Source: Alishewanella jeotgali KCTC 22429 (GTDB lineage: Bacteria > Pseudomonadota > Gammaproteobacteria > Enterobacterales > Alteromonadaceae). Taken from it: a DNA stretch of 64,000 nucleotides. The notes below the pieces were generated by a model, which did not search any database, was not told the DNA's origin, and saw nothing but the letters and a program-made list of their open reading frames with translations. Shown here piece by piece: positions 27,190 through 35,676 of the stretch. Made by a program: the position numbers and the translations under genes. The stretch is from positions 1-64,000 of the forward strand of contig NZ_AHTH01000020.1 in assembly GCF_000245735.1 (NCBI RefSeq), read 5' to 3'. Positions within the stretch are counted from its first letter, which is position 1. Every line of letters starts with the position of its first letter.

Positions 27190-29091
27190 TTAACGCACCA
27201 GTTGATACACAACCGAGCCCAGCGGGGCCAGTTGCACCGGGATCTGCCCCAGACCATTGCTCACCTGCAGCTGATTCTGTTGCCCGGATAATTGATCCTG
27301 CAGCTGATAGGTACCATCTGCCAGCTGCCAGGCACTGATCAGACTGGCCGGTAACTGCAACGTAAATTCAACGCCCTGCTGCGGATTAAAATGGCTAACC
27401 ACCACCAGTTGCTGCCGCTCGACATAGCGGGCAAACGCCAGTTGCTGTTCCGAGTATGCACTGCCAGCGGCCAAATTGTGCGTATGCAACTCCAGATAAG
27501 CGCCATTCAATGCCGGGGCATTACGGCTAAATTGCATTAAGGTTTCATAGAATTGCCGCAGCTCCCGCTCTGCCGGGCTTAGCGCACCGCCATCAAATTT
27601 GCCACCATTCATCCAACGTTGGTGATGCGGTACCCCCCAGTAATCAAAGATGGTGGTGCGGCTGGCCTTACCAAATCCCGCGTCATCCGCACCCGGTTCG
27701 CCCACGTCCTGGCCGAAATACAGCATAGTCGGTGAGGTACTGATCAGCGTGGATACCACCATCGCCGGCATCCCTTTGCGGGCATCACCGGCAAATTCCG
27801 GGGCCGCAATACGCTGCTCGTCATGGTTTTCCAGAAAGTGCAGCATATGATGTTCAATATCAGCCATCCGCTGTTGAATGATCACCAGCTCAGACGTCGG
27901 GCCTTTACCCTGCATCACCAGCTTCAGGCTGTCGTAAAACTCGACTTTATCGTACAGGTAATCCATTAAACCAAGCTTGATATAGTCGCGATATAAATGC
28001 GGCTGATATACCTCGGCCAGTAAAAAGGCGTCCGGGTTTTGTTGTTTAATATGCGAGTTTAAATAGCTCCAGAACTCTACCGGTACCATCTCGGCCATAT
28101 CGTAACGAAAGCCATCAACGCCCATTGCAGTCCAATACAGCACGATGTCACGGAATTTAATCCAGGTATTAGGCACTTCTTTGCCTTGCCAGAACTGATA
28201 ATGTGCCTGCCAGTCTTTTTCAGCGTAGTCGGCCGGTAGTTTGTCAAAGTCGTAACTACCATCCGGACGCACACCAAAGTTGATTTTTACCGTTTCATAC
28301 CAGTCGTCAAAAGCCGGCTGCACCGAGCGGGCGCCATTACCGGTCCATTTCGCCGGCACTTCGGCAAATTTGCCATCGGCCAACGGGTGAGCGTCACCGC
28401 CCAGCACCTGATAATCGGCTGGCCAGGCCGGTACCTGAAAGGCGGAACCGGGGATATAGTAGAAATTATTATCGCGGGCATATTCCACACTGGTATCGTC
28501 ATCCGCACCAAAATCGCGCACCCCTTCCGGTTTGGCCAGTGACTCATAACGCCGCGCCACATGATTAGGGACGATATCGATCAATACTTTCATCCCATGC
28601 TGATGGGTGCGGGCGATCAGCGCCTGAAATTCTTCCAGCCGTTTGGCCGGGTCGTCGGCCAGATCCGGATTCACACTGTAATAGTCTTTCACTGCATAGG
28701 GTGAACCGGCACGACCCTTTACCACATCAGGATCATCATTGCTGATGCCATAGGCAGTATAGTCGCGGATCACCGCATGGTGTGGCACCCCGGTGTACCA
28801 GATATGGGTAGTACCCAGGGCTTTAATGCCTTGCAGGGCGTCATCAGTAAAGTCACTAAACTTACCGACACCATTTTCTTCCAGCGTACCCCAAGGCTTG
28901 TTGGTGGTTTGGGTGTTGCCGAATAAGCGGGTAAATACCTGATACACCACGGCCTTGCCTTCAGCATCAAACTGGCTGGCTTGCTGTGGTGCGCTCGCTG
29001 CTGCGCTGTGATTGGCTGGCGGTTTATTGTCACAGGCCACCAATATGGTCAGTGCCAGTGCACTGAGTCCGGCCGCGATCTTCGCTTGCAT
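27190..29091 (-). CDS. GH13 alpha-amylase lipoprotein
   Basis: A 633-residue enzyme with a lipoprotein signal ending LVAC (Cys20) followed by Asp-Asn. GH13 barrel with AVVYQVFTRLFG at the start; nucleophile Asp near 330 (GFRYDMAEM), Glu near 359 (LLAEVYQ), Asp near 423 (ENHDEQR). Probably cleaves alpha-1,4 glucans. Cys-Asp-Asn at +1 to +3 is an inner-membrane retention signal in enterics but is also present in the surface lipoprotein PulA, so its location is open. First gene of the three-enzyme operon; the palindrome TGCATACGTATGCA is 74 bp upstream. Confidence 0.9.
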   Translation of the reverse strand: MQAKIAAGLSALALTILVACDNKPPANHSAAASAPQQASQFDAEGKAVVYQVFTRLFGNTQTTNKPWGTLEENGVGKFSDFTDDALQGIKALGTTHIWYTGVPHHAVIRDYTAYGISNDDPDVVKGRAGSPYAVKDYYSVNPDLADDPAKRLEEFQALIARTHQHGMKVLIDIVPNHVARRYESLAKPEGVRDFGADDDTSVEYARDNNFYYIPGSAFQVPAWPADYQVLGGDAHPLADGKFAEVPAKWTGNGARSVQPAFDDWYETVKINFGVRPDGSYDFDKLPADYAEKDWQAHYQFWQGKEVPNTWIKFRDIVLYWTAMGVDGFRYDMAEMVPVEFWSYLNSHIKQQNPDAFLLAEVYQPHLYRDYIKLGLMDYLYDKVEFYDSLKLVMQGKGPTSELVIIQQRMADIEHHMLHFLENHDEQRIAAPEFAGDARKGMPAMVVSTLISTSPTMLYFGQDVGEPGADDAGFGKASRTTIFDYWGVPHHQRWMNGGKFDGGALSPAERELRQFYETLMQFSRNAPALNGAYLELHTHNLAAGSAYSEQQLAFARYVERQQLVVVSHFNPQQGVEFTLQLPASLISAWQLADGTYQLQDQLSGQQNQLQVSNGLGQIPVQLAPLGSVVYQLVR

Positions 29092-29164
29092 ATCTAATCC
29101 CCTTGTCTTGCTGTTTTTTTGCTAAGTTACCGCAGAACGTCGGGCAGGTTATGCCTTTTTTTGG

Positions 29165-29178
29165 TGCATACGTATGCA
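29165..29178. promoter_or_regulatory. LacI-type operator, TGCATACGTATGCA
   Basis: A perfect 14-bp palindrome in the gap between the minus-strand alpha-amylase operon (74 bp away) and the plus-strand GGDEF gene (94 bp away). It is identical to the site upstream of malQ and differs from the receptor sites by one base per half. Confidence 0.75.
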
Positions 29179-29272
29179 AAGCGGCAACGTCAGGCCCCAG
29201 CGATACTGCAGATACAGAAATATTGAGTGCACATCGCAGCTGACATATAGTTAAGAAAAACCTGAGGTAATA

Positions 29273-30445
29273 ATGCAGACGCCAACAGATATCCAGCAGC
29301 TCATTGCGTTTTTAATGCTTTTATTGATGGTTTCTGGCGCAGGCTGGGCGGTGATGGCCTGGTTAGTAAAGATTTGCCCGAAAGCCAGTAAGTTTTTTGC
29401 CTTGGCGCATATTCAGGTCTTATTCGGCATGCTGTTGCTGCAGCAGCGCACTGAAGCAGCAGCCTTCTGGTACTGGCAGTTATCTGACCTATTGATCCTA
29501 AGTGGCTTTTTCTCGCTGTATCTTGGCATCGCCAAGCTCTATACCAAAGCGATACAGTTGCAGTTTGAAGTGTTACTGGCCGCCAGCTGTCTGCTGGCGT
29601 ACTTGCTGCTGATTGACGGTCCGGCCAGCCTGCGTTTGGGCGGCGTAGTGTTTTCACTGGTCAGTATGGCGATCTTTGCCCGCTGTGCTCAGGTGGAATG
29701 GCAAACCATTCGTCAGAGCTTTGGCCAGTTCTACGCAGGCTTGTTCGCCGCACCACTGTGCCTGTTTAGCCTGTTTTTTCTGTGGCGTAGTCTTGATACG
29801 CTGCTACAACCCAATCCCAGCATCGCTACGCTATCGCTGCAAAGTAGTGAATCGGCGAAACAACTGTGGTTTTTTATCGTGCTGATTCTGATCATGAATC
29901 TGAATCTGGTTGGTTACGCGATTAGTCGCTTAGTCAGCAAAATCCGTCAGCTGGCGGATAAGGATTTATTAACCGGCGTCTGGAGCCGGCGGATCATTAT
30001 GCAGCAGCTGGAATATTACTTGCGGGATAGTATGCGAAATCAGCGCCCCTTTACGGTATTGCTGCTGGATTTAGACCATTTTAAACAGCTTAATGACCAA
30101 TACGGTCACGCTTGTGGTGATCAGGCGTTGCAAGCTGCCACCCGCGTTTTTCAACAACAGCTGCGGCAGGGCGATTGGCTGGGGCGCTTCGGTGGTGAAG
30201 AGTTTGTAGTAATTCTACCCGACACAGCACAGGCGCAGGCGCTGGAAATCGCCGAACGACTACGTCTTTCGCTGGCAGAAACGACCGTGCCAGCCCCCAT
30301 TTCCAGTGCGCTAACCGTCAGTATTGGGGTCGCCGAGCATCATAGCGGTCAAAGCGTGCCGGAACTGCTGGAGCAGGCTGATCAGGCGATGTATCGCGCT
30401 AAAGACAGTGGCCGCAATGCGATTTGCTGCGCCACTGCACAGTAA
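29273..30445 (+). CDS. Membrane-bound diguanylate cyclase (GGDEF)
   Basis: A 390-residue protein. Residues 1-~215 hold about six or seven transmembrane helices and no recognised sensor fold. The GGDEF domain (~225-388) carries the active-site motif GGEEF at 307-311 and, five residues before it, an inhibitory site R298-x-x-D301 (RQGD). It should therefore make cyclic di-GMP and be product-inhibited. ATG at 29273 follows GAGGTAAT. It is divergent from the amylase operon; the shared 181-bp gap holds a LacI-type operator, so co-regulation is possible but not shown. Confidence 0.92.
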   Translation: MQTPTDIQQLIAFLMLLLMVSGAGWAVMAWLVKICPKASKFFALAHIQVLFGMLLLQQRTEAAAFWYWQLSDLLILSGFFSLYLGIAKLYTKAIQLQFEVLLAASCLLAYLLLIDGPASLRLGGVVFSLVSMAIFARCAQVEWQTIRQSFGQFYAGLFAAPLCLFSLFFLWRSLDTLLQPNPSIATLSLQSSESAKQLWFFIVLILIMNLNLVGYAISRLVSKIRQLADKDLLTGVWSRRIIMQQLEYYLRDSMRNQRPFTVLLLDLDHFKQLNDQYGHACGDQALQAATRVFQQQLRQGDWLGRFGGEEFVVILPDTAQAQALEIAERLRLSLAETTVPAPISSALTVSIGVAEHHSGQSVPELLEQADQAMYRAKDSGRNAICCATAQ

Positions 30446-30730
30446 AAATAGTACTTGCTCTCCATCAAAGAGTGAACCAGTGCTCTTCCCGCAATGTATA
30501 ATACAAACTTACTACTTTATTAAGACTTTTCTTGATAAACATACGCTATACCAACGCTTATTCTGTCGTTCGACATTTAGTAGGGGTTTTCGCCAACAAA
30601 CTCCAGGATAAATACTGAATACAACAAAAAAGCTTGAGCTTTTACGTTTTTCATTATTTATCGGATGGACACACGCCACGGATAGCAAAGCCAACCAAGG
30701 TTCCTATTTGTTATTCAGCAAGGTAGTCAG

Positions 30731-32359
30731 ATGAAAATTATATATCGATTGTATTCCGGATACGCAGCACTACTGATACTGATGCTCGTGCTATCATTAT
30801 TTGGTCAATTCAAAATTAGTATCGCAGATGCGAATCTTACCCAGCTATCTGAGCAAACTGCGGTAGAACAGCGACAAGCAATAAATTTTCGCGGCTCAGT
30901 ACATGACAGAGCCATTTCTCTGCGTGATGCCGTGTTAGTCAATAATACTCAGCAGTCGCAGGTGCATCTGGCAGATGTTGCGAGGTTAAACGACTTCTAT
31001 CAGCAAGCCGCTATTATTTTGGATCAGATGTATCAGTCCGTTAAACACAGTCCAGATGAGATTCAGCTGCTAAACAATATCAAGAGTATCGAGCGTACAA
31101 CACTGGCTCTCACTGACCGTTTAGTTACGAAGATCAATCAGGGGCAATATCAGGAAGCGAATCGCTTTTTACTATCTGATATCTCACCCGCCTACACCGC
31201 CTGGCTCCGCAGTATTAATAAGTTAATCGATTACCAGGAAGAACTGATTCAACAACAGGTCACTAATGCAAAGTTGGAGACCAATAGTTTTCAGGGCGTC
31301 ATGCTCGTTCTCACCTTATTTGGAGTACTTATTGGCAGTATAGTGGCGTACCAAACCGTAAAACGACTACGCCAAACCATCGGTGGCGAGCCGGAATATG
31401 CCGCGCAAATTATCAGTGAGATTTCTAAGGGTAATTTAACAGATAATATTCACTCAAATGATGAAAAGAGCATTCTGGCCGCACTGAAGCTATTAAGTTC
31501 ACACCTAAATCAGATTACGCTGAATTCCAAGAAGGCGGCCAATGAGCTGCTTACCGCATCCGAGCAGTTACTTAAAACCGCCAACTTAAACGAGCAACTG
31601 ATCAGCCAGCAAAAGTTATCCACTGAGCAAGGTGCAGCTTCTATCCAGCAGATGGCAGATACGGTTCATGATGTTGCCTCCCATACCACAGATGCCGCCG
31701 ATATGGCGCAGCTGGCGATGTCTGAGTTTAAAGCAGGTCAGGCCGAGGTCCTAAAGACCCAAAGCAGCATCAATGCTCTGGCCACAAAAGTCGCCGATGC
31801 CTCTATAGTAATCAACAACCTTTCTGATGACAGCCGGCAGATAGGCTCGGTATTAGAAGTAATACAGGGCATTGCCGAACAAACTAACCTGCTGGCACTC
31901 AACGCGGCTATTGAAGCTGCGCGGGCGGGTGAACAGGGTAGAGGTTTCGCGGTAGTTGCTGATGAAGTCCGTAATCTGGCCAGAAGAACACAAGATTCTA
32001 CCCGCCAGATCCAAACAGTGATTGAAAAAATGCAAGCCAGCACCAGCAAAGCGGTAAGTGTGATGGATGAGGGGCAGGCACAAGCTCAGGTGAGTGTCGA
32101 ACAAGCCCGCTGCGCTGGCGAATCATTAAATGCCATCAACGTATCGGTTACCCGCATTAGTGATATGAATACGCAAATTGCCACCGCCGCTGAGGAACAA
32201 GCTATGGTCGCAAACGAAATTAACCAGAACTTTAATCAGATCACCAGTTCAGCCAGCCGTGCCGAACAGGAAGCGTTAAAGATAACCACGGCGAGCAAAC
32301 AACTCGAAAGCCTGGCTAAAGTGCTGGAGAAAAACGTGAGTCAGTTCAAAACATTCTGA
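30731..32359 (+). CDS. Methyl-accepting chemotaxis protein (four-helix-bundle sensor)
   Basis: A 542-residue receptor. Transmembrane helix 1 at about 10-28, a periplasmic helical region (~30-188) like 4HB_MCP sensors, helix 2 near 190-210, a HAMP-like linker, then the signalling domain with the conserved hairpin tip ([20 protein letters not shown], then [15 protein letters not shown]). It would pass ligand signals to CheA/CheW. No C-terminal pentapeptide for CheR/CheB is seen. The ligand is unknown; a sugar or c-di-GMP link from its neighbours is only a guess. The gene and its 285-bp upstream gap are more AT-rich than the starch genes; I saw no clear sigma-28 promoter. Confidence 0.93.
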   Translation: MKIIYRLYSGYAALLILMLVLSLFGQFKISIADANLTQLSEQTAVEQRQAINFRGSVHDRAISLRDAVLVNNTQQSQVHLADVARLNDFYQQAAIILDQMYQSVKHSPDEIQLLNNIKSIERTTLALTDRLVTKINQGQYQEANRFLLSDISPAYTAWLRSINKLIDYQEELIQQQVTNAKLETNSFQGVMLVLTLFGVLIGSIVAYQTVKRLRQTIGGEPEYAAQIISEISKGNLTDNIHSNDEKSILAALKLLSSHLNQITLNSKKAANELLTASEQLLKTANLNEQLISQQKLSTEQGAASIQQMADTVHDVASHTTDAADMAQLAMSEFKAGQAEVLKTQSSINALATKVADASIVINNLSDDSRQIGSVLEVIQGIAEQTNLLALNAAIEAARAGEQGRGFAVVADEVRNLARRTQDSTRQIQTVIEKMQASTSKAVSVMDEGQAQAQVSVEQARCAGESLNAINVSVTRISDMNTQIATAAEEQAMVANEINQNFNQITSSASRAEQEALKITTASKQLESLAKVLEKNVSQFKTF

Positions 32360-32369
32360 TTTGCGAATG

Positions 32370-32397
32370 ATGATGCCGGCACTTAGGCCGGCATCAT
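32370..32397. terminator. Strong hairpin between convergent MCP and EAL-HDOD genes
   Basis: An 11-bp perfect stem ATGATGCCGGC / GCCGGCATCAT with the six-base loop ACTTAG. No T-run follows on either strand, so it may act as a weak intrinsic terminator or as a 3'-end stabiliser for the convergent transcripts. Confidence 0.55.
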
Positions 32398-32422
32398 AGT
32401 TCGGGCAGCAAAAATACAATTC

Positions 32423-33628
32423 TCATACCTGCCGCAAAATACTTTCTGCCCAGGCGACGGCTTCCAGATACATCGGCGCCAGCTCTGCGCCTTCAGGCAA
32501 CGACTGCAGTAAATCATCGGTCAGTGGCCAGTCGGCTTGTTCCAGCGCTTCGGTGAGTTTCAAAAAGTGCCCGAACTGCCCTTCACGTTTTAGCAGCGCC
32601 AGCTTAACTTCAGGCAATAATGGCAGCTGAGCAAGTAACTCATCCTGCGGCTGCTCGACTATCAAGTGTACATTGGAGAATAGCCCGGTTAAAAAGCTGC
32701 TGGGTGGATTTTTAGTTAACTTAACATGGTTAGCCAAAGCATCGCAAAAGCGCGCTCTGACCAAGGACTGCCGCAGTAACTCATCTGGTGAACCGTCCTG
32801 CAGATTGGCCAGCGCTAACAGCGCAATAAATTTTTTCAGCTCGGCCTCGCCCATATAGACCATCGCATGTTTAACTGAGGTTATTGCCTGGTTCTGACCG
32901 CTGTGATTAATAAAGCGTAATAGTTTATAAGACAGCCCCAGGTCACGCTGGCAAATATCAGCTAGCCGCTCGAAGTCGAGTGTACAGGCGGAGGCTTCTG
33001 CCATTAAGGCCAGCAAGTTCGCTTTATTGGAGCTCAGTTGCTTATGCTTTAGCATTTCCGGGCGAGCAAAAAAGTAGCCTTGAAATAACTGAAAGCCCAT
33101 CAATTTTAATTTTTCAAACTGCTCGGCTGTTTCCACCCGTTCGGCCAGCAGTGTAAAAGGATAATCCGCTACCCGGCGCAGGTGACGGCTAATCTGCAAC
33201 AAGTTAAATTGCTGCACATCGACCTTCAGATAGCTGATAAAAGGTAAGAACGGGTCCCATTTTGGGTCAAAGTCATGATCGTCCAGTGCCAGCTGGTAGC
33301 CAAGCTCCTTAAGATACTTCAGGGTAGCTAACAGCTCAGGTGTTGGTGGTACCGTTTCTAACACCTCGATCACCATCGATTCCGGTTTAATCGAGGTCGG
33401 GAAATGATGCAGTAGGGTTTCTTCAGAAAAGTTGATAAAGGCCAGTTTATTTGAGGTGACCTTCTCCACCCCCATCAGCAGGTGATGCTGCATAATCAGC
33501 TTTGAGGTTGCTTCGTCTGCATCTATTTTTGGAAAGGCGTTTGCTTCACCATCGCGGAAAAGCAGTTCATAACCGATGGTTTCTTTAGCTTTGTTAAAGA
33601 TTGGCTGACGCGCTATATACCCATACAT
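32423..33628 (-). CDS. EAL-HDOD (YuxH-like) signalling protein, EAL degenerate
   Basis: A 401-residue protein started at ATG 33628 (MYGYIARQPIFN), the usual opening of this family; an upstream in-frame ATG would add 32 basic residues. Residues ~1-205 are an EAL domain in which the signature is E88-V-L and the DDFG loop is DDHDF (D116, D117), so phosphodiesterase activity is doubtful. Residues ~205-390 are an HDOD domain (DLGLSYKLLRFINHS). Related proteins such as Vibrio CdgJ affect motility and c-di-GMP signalling, often without enzyme activity. It is convergent with the MCP gene. Confidence 0.88.
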   Translation of the reverse strand: MYGYIARQPIFNKAKETIGYELLFRDGEANAFPKIDADEATSKLIMQHHLLMGVEKVTSNKLAFINFSEETLLHHFPTSIKPESMVIEVLETVPPTPELLATLKYLKELGYQLALDDHDFDPKWDPFLPFISYLKVDVQQFNLLQISRHLRRVADYPFTLLAERVETAEQFEKLKLMGFQLFQGYFFARPEMLKHKQLSSNKANLLALMAEASACTLDFERLADICQRDLGLSYKLLRFINHSGQNQAITSVKHAMVYMGEAELKKFIALLALANLQDGSPDELLRQSLVRARFCDALANHVKLTKNPPSSFLTGLFSNVHLIVEQPQDELLAQLPLLPEVKLALLKREGQFGHFLKLTEALEQADWPLTDDLLQSLPEGAELAPMYLEAVAWAESILRQV

Positions 33629-33736
33629 CCCGGCTAACTCCAAAGTACGACGCCTGAAGTTCAGTATATGCCGATATAGCGGGGATACAAGAGCGCGACA
33701 GCAATTATCTCGGCTGCCGCGCACGTCGTTCTGAGA

Positions 33737-34987
33737 CTAGGCAGGCGCCCGGTTAGTTGTTTTAGCTTGGGTGAACACTCTGGGCTTTTTCGGCTTTTTG
33801 GGTTTCGCCGCTGCGCTACTTAGCACTGTCTCGGCTAACGGCTGCTGCGGAACAAAGCCGGCTATTTCTTTGCGCGGCAACTGCAGCTTGATTAGCTTTT
33901 CAATGCCTTTCAGTTCTTTTAACTCTTCAGCACAGACCAGCGATACCGCCAAACCAGCGGCACCGGCGCGACCGGTGCGGCCAATACGGTGCACATAATC
34001 TTCAGCAACATTTGGCAGCTCATAATTGACGACCTGCGGTAATTGCTGGATATCCAGACCACGAGCAGCAATATCCGTTGCCACTAACACCCGAATGCCG
34101 CCGGCTTTAAACTCAGCCAGAGCTTTGGTGCGGGCATTCTGGCTTTTATTGCCATGGATAGCCATGGCGCTGATGCCGGCTTTTTCTAATAACAAGGTTA
34201 GCTTATTGGCGCCATGTTTGGTTTTGGTAAACACCAGCACCTGCTGCCAGTTGTGCGCTTTAATTTGCTGGATCAATAAATTGGCTTTCTGGCCTTTATC
34301 AACCGGGTATAACCACTGCTCAATCCGCTCTACCGTGCTATTGGGCGGCGTTACCGTCACTTCCAGCGGTTCATGCAGCAGGCCTTTGGCCAGGGTGCGG
34401 ATCTCTTCAGAAAAGGTGGCCGAAAACAACAGGTTCTGCCGCTTCGGCGGTAACAGCGCCAGAATTTTCTTAATATCGCGGATAAAGCCCATATCCAGCA
34501 TCCGGTCGGCTTCATCCAGCACCAGAATTTCCAGCTGATTAAAGCGCACCGCGTTTTGCTGGTATAAATCCAGCAACCGGCCCGGCGTGGCAATCAAAAT
34601 ATCGACACCTTTACGCAGCGCCATCATCTGCGGGTTAATTTTAACGCCACCAAATACCAGCGTACTGCGTAGCGGTAAATGCTTACCATACAGCTGCGCA
34701 CTTTCTGCAACTTGCGCGGCCAGTTCACGGGTTGGGGTTAAGATCAGTGCCCGTACCTGATTCGGCTGTACTTTACGGCCTTGCTCGCGACTGTCATTCA
34801 ACCGCTGCAGTAACGGTAAGGTAAAGCCGGCAGTTTTGCCGGTACCGGTTTGGGCGGCGGCCATCAGGTCCCGCCCCGCCAGTACCGCAGGGATAGCTTG
34901 TTGTTGAATAGGTGACGGCGTGGTGTAGCCTTTTTCAGCTACAGCTTTGAGCAGCTCAGCCGCTAAAGGTAAATCAGTAAATTGCAT
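33737..34987 (-). CDS. rhlE: DEAD-box RNA helicase, RhlE type
   Basis: A 416-residue helicase started at ATG 34987 ([16 protein letters not shown]). Q motif [14 protein letters not shown], Walker [25 protein letters not shown], the DEAD box ([12 protein letters not shown]), SAT (FSATF) and [10 protein letters not shown] are all present, with a short basic tail (KPKKPKKPR). The tail and core fit RhlE, which acts in ribosome assembly and RNA turnover in the cytoplasm. No operon partner is evident; the DUF5989 gene upstream is separated by about 110 bp. Confidence 0.92.
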   Translation of the reverse strand: MQFTDLPLAAELLKAVAEKGYTTPSPIQQQAIPAVLAGRDLMAAAQTGTGKTAGFTLPLLQRLNDSREQGRKVQPNQVRALILTPTRELAAQVAESAQLYGKHLPLRSTLVFGGVKINPQMMALRKGVDILIATPGRLLDLYQQNAVRFNQLEILVLDEADRMLDMGFIRDIKKILALLPPKRQNLLFSATFSEEIRTLAKGLLHEPLEVTVTPPNSTVERIEQWLYPVDKGQKANLLIQQIKAHNWQQVLVFTKTKHGANKLTLLLEKAGISAMAIHGNKSQNARTKALAEFKAGGIRVLVATDIAARGLDIQQLPQVVNYELPNVAEDYVHRIGRTGRAGAAGLAVSLVCAEELKELKGIEKLIKLQLPRKEIAGFVPQQPLAETVLSSAAAKPKKPKKPRVFTQAKTTNRAPA

Positions 34988-35096
34988 GCGTATTCCCGCA
35001 ATGGTGCTGCGAAAATCTCTGCCCGCAGCTGCAGTGCCCTTCAAAAGGAAGGGCGCGCAGCATACAGCATTTGCTCAGCTTTAGCGAATTTGGCGC

Positions 35097-35249
35097 TTAG
35101 AATAAGGTATAGATAAAGCCCGCCAGCGCAGACTGCTGACTGACAACGATCAGCCCGCCTAACAACGCCAACACCAAAATAATGGGCAACAACCAGATTT
35201 TTTTGCGCACTCGCAAAAAGGCCCATAAATCAGTTAAAAATTCCTGCAT
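35097..35249 (-). CDS. DUF5989 (SxtK-like) small membrane protein
   Basis: A 50-residue protein (MQEFLTDLWAFLRVRKKIWL at the start) with a basic patch RVRKK and one transmembrane helix (LLPIILVLALLGGLIVV), ending GFIYTLF. This is the DUF5989 pattern, the family of SxtK in cyanobacterial saxitoxin clusters, where it sits next to an O-carbamoyltransferase and SxtJ, as here. Its ATG overlaps the stop of the SxtJ-like gene by one base, so translation is coupled. Its role is unknown; a membrane accessory to the carbamoyltransferase is inferred from the repeated gene pairing. Confidence 0.85.
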   Translation of the reverse strand: MQEFLTDLWAFLRVRKKIWLLPIILVLALLGGLIVVSQQSALAGFIYTLF

Positions 35250-35656
35250 TAGAATGGATCCTCCAAGTCTTTTGCCGTTGGCTCTTTATCGGGTTGGCGC
35301 CAGAAACTGTCTCCTTTCGGGTGCGCCTGATATTGCAATTTACCGCATAACCGCAGCAGTAAGCCCAGTGGCATTATCAACAGATAAAACACCACGCCAA
35401 GCAGCAGTCGGGTATTCAGCCAGCCCATAACTGCCGCAAAAGCCATCCATACCCGATACGGATAATATAAGCCTGGCGCATAAACCAGCGCCAGCAATAA
35501 AAATCCTGTAGCGACCATCCAAGGCCAGAGAGACCAAAACCAGCCAAAAAGCCAGGGTAGCAGTAAACCAAACAGCATCGGGATCACTAGCGCCATTTGC
35601 AGGCCAAATTGGCGCAGCCCCTTGTGGTCAGTTTTTTTTAGTAACAGCGCACTCAT
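35249..35656 (-). CDS. SxtJ-like membrane protein
   Basis: A 135-residue protein with three or four hydrophobic helices (FGLQMALVIPMLFGLLLPWL; LWPWMVATGFLLLALVYAPG; the glycine/leucine-rich LLLGVVFYLLIMPLGLLLRL) and a polar C-terminus (GDSFWRQPDKEPTAKD). The layout and its place between a carbamoyltransferase and a DUF5989 gene match the SxtJ family. The family has no proven function; membrane anchoring or substrate handling for carbamoyl transfer is inferred. It lies 20 bp after the carbamoyltransferase stop. Confidence 0.85.
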   Translation of the reverse strand: MSALLLKKTDHKGLRQFGLQMALVIPMLFGLLLPWLFGWFWSLWPWMVATGFLLLALVYAPGLYYPYRVWMAFAAVMGWLNTRLLLGVVFYLLIMPLGLLLRLCGKLQYQAHPKGDSFWRQPDKEPTAKDLEDPF

Positions 35657-35676
35657 CTGTTATCTGCTCCCCGGCA

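Noticed and set aside
34026-34538. A 170-codon plus-strand frame inside rhlE
   Set aside because: Antisense to conserved DEAD-box motifs and without signals of its own.
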